Source of the DNA: Pirellulaceae bacterium
Lineage (GTDB): Bacteria > Planctomycetota > Planctomycetia > Pirellulales > Pirellulaceae
Length of the DNA stretch: 11,984 nt
Assembly: GCA_022448645.1 (NCBI GenBank)
Contig: JAKVBZ010000120.1
Span: 1 to 11,984, forward strand
Reading direction: 5' to 3'
The position numbers and the translations under genes are program-made. The notes below the pieces were generated by a model. It was given only the letters and a program-made list of their open reading frames with translations, was not told the DNA's origin and made no database searches. Shown piece by piece: positions 5,909-11,984 of this stretch (position 1 is its first letter; each line of letters opens with the position of its first letter).

Positions 5909-6662
5909 GAACAAAGAACTGACCGACGAAGAGCGTGCCATCTGGGAATGGCAGATGTGGGTGCCGGAATTCGGAGAGTCCGGTCAGAAGAAGCTCAAGA
6001 ATTCTACGGTCTTGATCTCGCGCTGCGGTGGCGTGGGTGGGATAGTCGCCTACCAATTGGCAGCGGCGGGAGTGGGTCGGTTGGTCATTGCCCACCGGGG
6101 AAACATTAAACATAGTGACCTGAACCGGCAATTGCTGATGACGTATGACGCCTTGGGTACTTCCCGCGTCGAATCAGCCGAACGACGGCTTAAGGAACTG
6201 AATCCGCGATTAGAGATTGTATCCGTCGACGCGAATGTGAATGAAGGAAACGTTGCATCGTTAGTCGAACAGGCCGATGTCGTCGTAGATTGTGCCCCAT
6301 TATTCGAAGAGCGTTTTCTCCTCAATGATTACGCCGTCCGCTTTGGTAAGCCAATGGTAGAATGTGCCATGTACGACATGCTTGCACAAATCACCACGAT
6401 TTTGCCTGGGAAAACTGCCTGCCTGCGTTGTCTTTACCCGCATTTTCCCAGTGAGTGGAAACGTGAATTTCCGGTGTTTGGAGCTGTGTCTGGAACGGTA
6501 GGATGCATGGGGGCAATGGAGGCTGTCAAGTTGATCGCAGGCCTTGGTAAGCCTCTGGCAAACCGCCTGCTGATCTATGACCTGCGTGACTTTTCGTTTC
6601 AAACCATTGACGTCTGTCAGGATCCTCAATGTGCTGTTTGCGGAGAATTGTCCGACGTCTAG
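5898..6662 (+). CDS. MoeB/HesA/ThiF-family adenylyltransferase with altered active site
   Basis: E1-like enzyme; relatives adenylate the C-terminus of a small carrier such as MoaD or ThiS for molybdopterin or thiamine sulfur transfer. I chose ATG 5898 because it gives the usual N-terminus (L-T-D-E-E-R, then P-E-F-G-E-S-G-Q-K-K-L-K) and a short overlap with the ATPase gene; in-frame ATGs upstream only read ATPase coding sequence. The 254 residues show the nucleotide loop R-C-G-G-V-G (42-47; the usual first Gly is Arg), D-L-N-R-Q (74-78), D131 where E. coli MoeB has catalytic D130, and two zinc pairs, C175/C178 and C245/C248. By eye, R90 replaces the usual catalytic Lys (MoeB K86), W18 stands near MoeB R14, the usual Asp after the second strand is His66/Arg67, and D-C-A-P replaces D-C-T-D-N. 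No Gly-Gly-ending carrier is encoded in this window. Family certain, substrate not. Confidence 0.88.
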   Translation: MTDENKELTDEERAIWEWQMWVPEFGESGQKKLKNSTVLISRCGGVGGIVAYQLAAAGVGRLVIAHRGNIKHSDLNRQLLMTYDALGTSRVESAERRLKELNPRLEIVSVDANVNEGNVASLVEQADVVVDCAPLFEERFLLNDYAVRFGKPMVECAMYDMLAQITTILPGKTACLRCLYPHFPSEWKREFPVFGAVSGTVGCMGAMEAVKLIAGLGKPLANRLLIYDLRDFSFQTIDVCQDPQCAVCGELSDV

Positions 6663-6820
6663 TGATTCGCTTTCGTCTGTCGATGCCTTGATTCTGACTG
6701 GAATTCTGGGTGAGTCCTTGCTCGGAGGTTATGGCGTCAATGCTTGTTGTGTGCGGATGGTTGGGGATAGCATTAAAACAAACGGACAAATATTTGCCTT
6801 TTCCAGCGGTGAGATTCGCC

Positions 6821-8688
6821 ATGAATATCCAGATGCGGGAAGCCCTTGCGCATGCACTTAACCGGGCGATGTTGTGTGCCGCCCTTCTTTTATTCGGGTT
6901 TGTTGGCCGTGTCTCAGCGGACGACTGGCCGATGGTGGGCTGCGACGCAAAACGTAGCGGTTACACTCGAGAAAGACTGCCGGAGACATTGAGTCTTCGA
7001 TGGTTATATCGACCATTGCACTCTCCCCAACCTGCTTGGCCCAGATCCGACCTGGCGCCTTACGACTACGAGGCCGACAGGTATGACAGCCATGATCAAG
7101 GGCGGATGCCGTTCGACCGGGCCTATCATACGGTCATTGTGAACGACACTTTGTTTTTCGGAAGCTCTGCAGATGGGAAGGTCTACGCGCTGGATGCGCT
7201 GACAGGCCAGGAGCGTTGGACGTATTTCACGGGCGCGCCGGTGCGGTTTGCTCCAGTCGTTGCCGATGGCCGTGTTTTTGTCACAAGTGACGACGGCTAC
7301 CTTTATTGCCTGTCTGCCGAAACTGGAAGCCTGTTGTGGAAGCGACGGGGCGGACCCACGGATGAAATGGTGCTTGGCAACCAACGCATGGTCTCTCGAT
7401 GGCCAGCCAGAGGCGGTCCGGTCGTGGCGGACGGAGTGGTCTATTTCGCGGCTGGTATCTGGCCGACCGAAGGCGTTTTTGTGTATGCACTCCGGGCGGA
7501 CAACGGAGACGTCATCTGGTCGAACACTGAATCGGGGCGTCGGCATACGCAACAACCCAAAGAAGATTCTCTTGATAGCGGCCCCGCGGCCCAAGGTTAT
7601 CTCGTTTTGACAGACACGAATGTGCTCGTTCCGACCGGTCGATCGCTCCCAGCTGCATATCGCCTGACGGATGGGCAGCTCGAATACTTTTTTATGTGGG
7701 AACTCGACCCGGCCGAAGGGTTAATATCCGGTGCGGGCTCATCGACGACGATGAGCGCGGGCGACTATTTCTTTAATACCGGGCGATACTTTAACGCTAA
7801 GACAGGGGTACTGCATCGAAAATTGGTTACGGTGCATTCGCCGGTTTGCCTGATGGTTTTGTCCATGGTTCGACCGACGGCGTAACCGTCTACCGCTGGG
7901 GAGCCCTCGAAGATGGACAGAAAGTGGATCGGCGTGGACGCAACATCAAAACCAGAAAGCTGGAAACTGTTTCTCATATCGCGGATGTATTAGCCAATCG
8001 TTGTGTCATCGTTGCCGATGCTTCCATTCGACATAACGCCATCGCCATTGGTGGCGGGAAGGTGTATTTGATCGACAGGCCACTGGCATTGTTCGACCGG
8101 TTTCGCAAACCGGAGCATGAGACAGGACACCCTACCGGCGTTCTCGTCAGTCTTGATATTTCCACAGGGGAGCCACAATGGAAGATAGACGATGATGTTT
8201 ATGGCACCACCTTGTTACTCAGCGAAACGTATAACGCGTTGTTGATGTGCTATCAACCGGATCGCAAGCCCATGGCATTGCTCTCGGAGCTTGGTGGGCG
8301 AATGACAGTTTTCGATACAGACACAGGTGAGCGCATTTGGGAGAAAAAGGCATCTTACGTGACTAGGCCGTTGATCAACGATCAGACGGTTTACGCGCAG
8401 GGAGGCGCTTGGGACTTGCTGAGCGGGGAGGATCGACCATTTAATTTTTGACGCGGATACGGCTGCGGCATTCTGGCTGGCGGGGCAAACCTGATGGTGT
8501 TCCGTTCTGAGACACTTGGTTATTTTGACCTGACCAAAAACGAACGCGTTGAACATTTTACTGGGATACGCCTTGGCTGTTGGATCAATGCGATCCCTGT
8601 CGGTGGACTAGTGATTGTGCAGGACGCCACGGACAACTGCAATTGTAGTTACCAGAACAAGACCTGGGTGGCGCTGCAACGAAATTAG
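6821..8688 (+). pseudogene. PQQ-type beta-propeller protein, frameshifted and with an in-frame stop
   Basis: Secreted outer-membrane or periplasmic propeller protein of the BamB/PQQ-repeat type. Starting at ATG 6821, the first frame gives a signal peptide (basic start, hydrophobic about 15-33, V-S-A-D-D cleavage region) and propeller blades such as D-G-K-V-Y-A-L-D-A-L-T-G and D-G-Y-L-Y-C-L-S-A-E-T-G. After residue 334 the coding sense moves to the -1 frame at the A-run 7819-7822, continuing I-G-Y-G-A-F-A-G-L-P-D-G-F. That frame is interrupted by TGA 8449-8451 and then resumes at once with R-G-Y-G-C-G-I-L-A-G-G and a conserved-looking end (G-C-W-I-N-A-I-P, C-N-C-S-Y) to TAG 8686-8688. Restored, the protein would be about 622 residues. 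Either the gene is decaying or the sequence has two errors. The first frame alone runs on to a stop at 7885. Confidence 0.82.
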
Positions 8689-8735
8689 AATGCCAGGAAC
8701 GAATTGTAAATTTTCTACCCCTGATACCTTTTCTT

Positions 8736-8764
8736 TCTTTTTTGGGTGCGTTGCGGTGTATAAT
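8736..8764 (+). promoter_or_regulatory. Candidate promoter of the esterase gene
   Basis: A perfect TATAAT lies at 8759-8764. The -35 region is poor: T-rich TCTTTT at 8736-8741 with 17-base spacing. It would give a leader of about 130 bases before the ATG at 8900. A second, weaker pair, TTGTAG (8844-8849) and TATAAG (8865-8870), has a 15-base spacer and is less likely. Confidence 0.4.
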
Positions 8765-8821
8765 ACTTGCACTCCCTACACCTTCTCCCTGGCTCTGGGT
8801 CCACGAACTTGCTGAATGGTG

Positions 8822-8840
8822 TTCATTCGTAAAGAATGAA
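8822..8840 (+). promoter_or_regulatory. Hairpin in the esterase leader
   Basis: TTCATTC (8822-8828), loop GTAAA, GAATGAA (8834-8840): a perfect 7-base-pair stem. It lies downstream of the TATAAT element and 59 bases before the esterase ATG, so it would be in the transcript leader. It is AT-rich, has no T-run and is not a typical terminator. It could instead be an operator for a dimeric regulator. Confidence 0.4.
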
Positions 8841-8899
8841 TGATTGTAGCAGAGAGTGGTTTGGTATAAGGCCCCAGTCCTCTTTGAACGTGCCTGACC

Positions 8900-10354
8900 A
8901 TGAAACGATTGAGGTATCCACATGGTTGTCCAATTTCCGGGTTGGCGGCGATGTTGTTGGTGGTCGTGATAGGTCTGACCAGCAGCCGCCGAGGATCTGC
9001 TCAATCGTTTTCGCACTTGGTGGCGTTCGGAGATAGTTTGACCGATACAGGGAACATCTTTGACGTCACGAGCAGCCCTTTCAACGCGGTTTTGCTGGGG
9101 TTTCTGTTTCCCGAACTGGATCCTCCGATTCCACCTCCACCTTACTTTCATGGTCGGTTTTCGAACGGCCCGGTTTGGGTAGAATATCTGTCCAATGAAT
9201 TGGGGTTAGGTTCGGTCGTGCCATCGGAGCAGGGAGGCTGGAATTATGCCGTGGGTGGAGCCACCACCTTTGATGATGGCAACTTTTTTATCAATCTGTT
9301 CATCGCTGATGACGTCGAAGACCAGGTCGACGAGTATCTGAATGATCACACACCGACCGGTAACGAGTTGTTTGTTGTGGAAGGTGGTGCTAATGATTTG
9401 CTGTCAGGAGGCATTACTGATGTCACCGTGCCTTCGGGGTATCTCATAGATTTTATCAGTGACCTGTATCAGGCTGGTGGACGCCATTTTGTCGTTCCTA
9501 ATCTGCCACCGCTGGGAAAGATTCCCGGCGAGGTGGGTGGTCCGGATGAAGCCGTGCTAGACATTCGCGCGGTGAACTTCAATGCCGTATTGGCGAGCGG
9601 TCTCGACAACCTGGAGCGGAGTCTGACAGGCATTGAGATCTATCCTGTCGACTTCTATGCAGAAGTCCAGTCGGTGTTGGCCAATCCTGGAGCATTTGGT
9701 TTTACCAACGTTTCACAAATGGCCTACGATGAAGGGACAAATCAGGTTGTGCCCAATCCCGATGAATATTTGTTTTGGGATGATATTCACCCGTCCGCTT
9801 TCGCACACGAGCTATTGGGGCTGTTGGCCGCCGCCGCAGTATTGCCCGCAGAAGTTTGTGATTTCGATGGAGGGACGACGTGTGACGCGGACGATCTGGA
9901 AATGATGTATGGCCAAGGAAATCTGGTGACAGGTGTTTCTGTGGCCGAGAACAATCCGTTCGATTTAAACAGTGATCTGTTGATTGACCAGATTGATTTG
10001 AATCTTTGGCTGAGTGAAGCCGCCACGGTGAATGGCTACGCGTCGCCGTACCAGCGTGGCGACGCTGATGGGATCGGATCGCAATTTCCGGCTCAACGGG
10101 CCGTGGATATTACCGACTTTAATCTTTTGGTGGGAAACTTTGATCCGAGCAGCATCAATGCAGTCACCAATACGTGGGAGGTTGGCAATTTTGACGGTGA
10201 CACAGATATCGATATTACTGACTTCAATTTTGTCGCCAGTCACTTTGCGCCGACGGGATACATCAGTCCAGCTCCCGTGCCAGAACCCCACTCATGGGGC
10301 ATTTGTATCGCTGCGGCCATCGTTTTAAGTATGGGGTTGCGAGCCAATACTTAA
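8900..10354 (+). CDS. Secreted SGNH/GDSL esterase with dockerin-like repeats and PEP-CTERM tail
   Basis: Probably an exported lipase/esterase acting at or outside the cell surface. The 484 residues show a signal peptide (hydrophobic about 14-28, A-Q-S near 34-36) and then an SGNH hydrolase domain to about 315: block I F-G-D-S-L-T-D (Ser46 nucleophile), a block II Gly in N-Y-A-V-G-G (115-120), block III G-A-N-D (163-166) and block V D-D-I-H (Asp294, His297). A C-terminal region follows with four Asp-rich dockerin-like segments (about 320-340, 354-374, 387-414, 429-449) having D-x-N/D-x-D and D-I-T-D-F-N patterns. It ends with V-P-E-P (460-463), a hydrophobic stretch and Arg481, the layout of PEP-CTERM sorting signals. 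The start has no clear Shine-Dalgarno but gives a good signal peptide. The 3' end overlaps surE by 30 bases on the opposite strand. Confidence 0.9.
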   Translation: MKRLRYPHGCPISGLAAMLLVVVIGLTSSRRGSAQSFSHLVAFGDSLTDTGNIFDVTSSPFNAVLLGFLFPELDPPIPPPPYFHGRFSNGPVWVEYLSNELGLGSVVPSEQGGWNYAVGGATTFDDGNFFINLFIADDVEDQVDEYLNDHTPTGNELFVVEGGANDLLSGGITDVTVPSGYLIDFISDLYQAGGRHFVVPNLPPLGKIPGEVGGPDEAVLDIRAVNFNAVLASGLDNLERSLTGIEIYPVDFYAEVQSVLANPGAFGFTNVSQMAYDEGTNQVVPNPDEYLFWDDIHPSAFAHELLGLLAAAAVLPAEVCDFDGGTTCDADDLEMMYGQGNLVTGVSVAENNPFDLNSDLLIDQIDLNLWLSEAATVNGYASPYQRGDADGIGSQFPAQRAVDITDFNLLVGNFDPSSINAVTNTWEVGNFDGDTDIDITDFNFVASHFAPTGYISPAPVPEPHSWGICIAAAIVLSMGLRANT

Positions 10355-11023
10355 GTGTGTCACGGCAATGTTTCCAGAAAAGCAGATGTCGACGTCGGTG
10401 CCCGGCTGGCGTGGACGATTTTGATAGTCACCACGAAATTGGAAAAGTCCGTCGACGTTTTCATAGAAGAACTGTAAGTGAGCCGATTCGAGAGGACAGG
10501 ACACTATCTCAATCTCGCTGGAATACTCATTCCTGTCCGGCAAATTGACATTCCAAAAGATGTCCGGTTCTTTGGGTATTTTGCAAAGGGAGTCGAAAAC
10601 TCGTCGCACCGGCTTTGCGAGGGCTGGCCAGTCGACGGGATTGCGTGAGCTGCGGTACCGAGAAAATGCGACAGCCGGCTTTCCGAAGTATGCGGCTTCA
10701 CGTGCGGCTGCCACCGTGCCTGACATGTAAACATCAACTCCCAGGTTGCCACCGGGGTTCACGCCAGAGATGACCCAGTCGGTGTCGGTCGCAAGCTCCA
10801 GCAGCCCTAGTCTCACGCAATCGGCCGGAGTGCCGCTGACCTTGTAATCTTGTCCGACATTTTGCACGTGAATCGGAGAACCTGTCGTGACCCGATGGCC
10901 ACAGCCGGACAATTCTTCTTCCGGTGCGATGACGGTGACATCCCCCAGTTCTGAAAAGACGCGCACCAACAAGTCTAATCCGGGTGCGCCGATGCCATCG
11001 TCATTAGTGATCAGGAATTTCAT
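10325..11023 (-). CDS. surE: 5'/3'-nucleotidase SurE
   Basis: Cytoplasmic metal-dependent phosphatase acting on nucleoside monophosphates (and on short polyphosphate in some species). The 232 residues match the family. The N-terminus L-I-T-N-D-D-G supplies the metal ligands D8 and D9, S39 lies in E-E-L-S-G, and G-V-N-P-G-G-N-L-G (87-95) gives the conserved Asn region, followed by S-G-T-V-A-A-A-R-E-A. The loop L-S-G-C-G-H-R-V-T replaces the more common S-G-A-S-N/S-S version. It is transcribed leftward and shares 30 bases at its 3' end with the convergent esterase gene. No Shine-Dalgarno precedes the ATG, and the predicted promoter is very close to it. Confidence 0.95.
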   Translation of the reverse strand: MKFLITNDDGIGAPGLDLLVRVFSELGDVTVIAPEEELSGCGHRVTTGSPIHVQNVGQDYKVSGTPADCVRLGLLELATDTDWVISGVNPGGNLGVDVYMSGTVAAAREAAYFGKPAVAFSRYRSSRNPVDWPALAKPVRRVFDSLCKIPKEPDIFWNVNLPDRNEYSSEIEIVSCPLESAHLQFFYENVDGLFQFRGDYQNRPRQPGTDVDICFSGNIAVTHLSIGSQPHT

Positions 11024-11037
11024 GAGGTTAGATTTAC

Positions 11038-11067
11038 ATTATCATCGCACAGATTTCGATTTGTCCA
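11038..11067 (-). promoter_or_regulatory. Candidate sigma70-type promoter of surE
   Basis: On the minus strand, TGGACA (11062-11067) and GATAAT (11038-11043) are separated by 18 bases; each hexamer differs by one base from the consensus. Transcription would begin around 11031, leaving a leader of only about 8 bases before the ATG at 11023, which fits the missing Shine-Dalgarno. Confidence 0.45.
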
Positions 11068-11565
11068 TATGCCGGTCGATGTTGGGAAATATCGAAGCCG
11101 AGGAAATAGCGCTACCCTCTGTTTTAAAACGCCGATTTACCCATCGCGTGAGTCTAATCGCTAGCCTCGGGCTGCCAGCTGAGTGGTTTTAGCGACCATT
11201 CACGATGGCGGGTCATGAACGACATACGCGCGTTCCCTAAGGGTAAAGTGAGCGTGCCATCGCCCGGTAAGTTTGCATATGTTCGCTTCATGTTAGGGTG
11301 TGGCCAGGGAATGGGAGCCGACGCTAGGATCGCAGGAAATGCCAATGAATACGTGTGAAAGTTGGCAGTGACCAGGATTGTCGTAGAGAAGTGGAAGGCC
11401 GATTGACGAAGGTCCGTGATAGGTTGTTTGAGGTTGAAGTGGCAATCCAAGAGTAGGAACGGTTGTTTGCGTGGCTTGTAACGCCGTCAAGTAATTGGGA
11501 AGTTCTATTCTCTTTGGCGGAGAGACCAGGTTACTAGTCAGGTAAACTTGAAAGCACACGCTGGT
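11068..11565. other. Stretch of about 500 bases without a convincing gene
   Basis: Nothing here could be assigned. On the minus strand a GTG-started frame (11293-11559, 88 codons) begins 6 bases after the XdhC stop and reads Pro/Leu/Ser-rich. An overlapping minus frame (11154-11450) holds an ATG-started 46-residue piece ending at 11154. Neither has a Shine-Dalgarno, a recognisable motif or a signal peptide, and they overlap each other, so they may be remnants of a decayed gene or chance. A perfect 10-base palindrome GTTTTAAAAC lies at 11121-11130. No tRNA, terminator or mobile-element end was seen. Confidence 0.4.
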
Positions 11566-11984
11566 TTAAGTTTTCACACGATCTCGTTCGCCCAGCAGCT
11601 GCGCGGCGACACTGATGGCGATTTCTCCTGGCTGATTGCTGCCCACGTCCAAACCGATGGGGCAGTGGAACTGATCTGCCACATCTTTTGGGATTCCTGC
11701 CTCCGTCAGTTCACGTATGAGGACTTTACGCTTCGACTGGCTGCCGATGACCCCTAGGTAGGGAAAACGACGTTCTTGCCGAAAGATCTCTTCGAGAATC
11801 GGACGATCTGTCTTGTGTCCCATGGTCATGCAGAGCACGAATGATTGATCGTCTAATTCTATGACGCGTTCGCTTGGGTTGGGATCACAGACGGCGGAAA
11901 GGTTCGGTGAGGCGGGTAGTCGATCGATCCATTCCTGACGAGGGTCAAAGCAATACACTTGGCAGTCTAGCGTGACGAGGATCT
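11566..11984 (-). CDS. XdhC-family protein, C-terminal part (cut by window edge)
   Basis: XdhC/CoxF-family proteins bind molybdenum cofactor and help its sulfuration and insertion into xanthine dehydrogenase-type molybdenum hydroxylases. Reading leftward from the edge, the frame is open from the first complete codon (L-V-T-L-D-C-Q before the first in-frame GTG), so the true start is outside the window. The visible 139 residues are the XdhC C-terminal Rossmann-like domain: C-F-D-P-R-Q-E-W where relatives have a D-x-R-P-E-W/F strand end, M-G-H-K-T-D, Y-L-G-V-I-G-S-Q-S-K-R, and the very typical H-C-P-I-G-L then G-S-N-Q-P-G-E-I-A-I-S-V-A-A-Q-L-L. It ends at TAA 11566-11568. A molybdenum hydroxylase operon may lie beyond the right edge. 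Confidence 0.92.
   Translation of the reverse strand, partial: ILVTLDCQVYCFDPRQEWIDRLPASPNLSAVCDPNPSERVIELDDQSFVLCMTMGHKTDRPILEEIFRQERRFPYLGVIGSQSKRKVLIRELTEAGIPKDVADQFHCPIGLDVGSNQPGEIAISVAAQLLGERDRVKT

Noticed and set aside
7004..7594. Minus-strand frame of 196 codons
   Set aside because: Antisense to the propeller blades of the PQQ-type gene; no recognisable domain.
8585..9151. Minus-strand frame of 188 codons
   Set aside because: Covers the end of the propeller gene, the esterase leader and the esterase signal region; low-complexity basic sequence with no domain.
11121..11130. GTTTTAAAAC palindrome as an operator or att site
   Set aside because: Only 10 bases, AT-rich, single copy, and not paired with any mobile gene.
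11293..11559. 88-codon minus-strand frame as a definite gene co-transcribed with xdhC
   Set aside because: GTG start without a ribosome binding site, no motif, and it overlaps another equally unsupported frame; kept only as a low-interest possibility.

Overview
The window reads like a planctomycete chromosome, probably Pirellulales-like. The main clues are a secreted SGNH/GDSL esterase ending in dockerin-like Asp-rich repeats and a VPEP (PEP-CTERM-type) sorting tail, a PQQ-type beta-propeller protein of a kind common in that phylum, moderate GC, and genes that often lack a clear Shine-Dalgarno. The taxonomic call is inference from protein character; no marker gene is present.

Left region (1-649). 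A 5'-truncated membrane-anchored protein with a Cys-Gly-Ala-Cys-Ser-Cys motif ends at 469. A very short ORF (59 codons, or 47 from a better ribosome binding site) follows directly, in the same frame.

Central cluster (797-6662, all +). Six tightly packed genes combine two ABC systems with an E1-like enzyme: a MacB/FtsX-type permease, its LolD-type ATPase, a membrane-anchored protein carrying two tandem ModA-like substrate-binding domains, a ModB-like permease, a short ModC-like ATPase without a C-terminal regulatory domain, and a MoeB/HesA/ThiF-family adenylyltransferase. Three of the five junctions overlap (14, 29 and 11 bases), so the genes are probably one operon. Cysteines recur at pointed positions: three in the first protein, C223/C225 in the permease, and C53, C318, C322 and C344 in the binding protein. 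The cluster therefore looks like uptake and handling of a thiophilic metal or a molybdate/tungstate-like oxyanion linked to cofactor chemistry. This is the best candidate for an undescribed system.

Right region (6821-11984). A PQQ-propeller gene is broken by a -1 frameshift in an A-run and by an in-frame TGA. The esterase gene follows, behind a good -10 element and a leader hairpin. surE is on the minus strand and overlaps the esterase gene tail to tail. After about 540 bases without a convincing gene comes the C-terminal part of an XdhC-family protein (minus strand, cut by the window edge). XdhC proteins serve molybdenum hydroxylases, so a molybdenum theme appears at both ends of the window.
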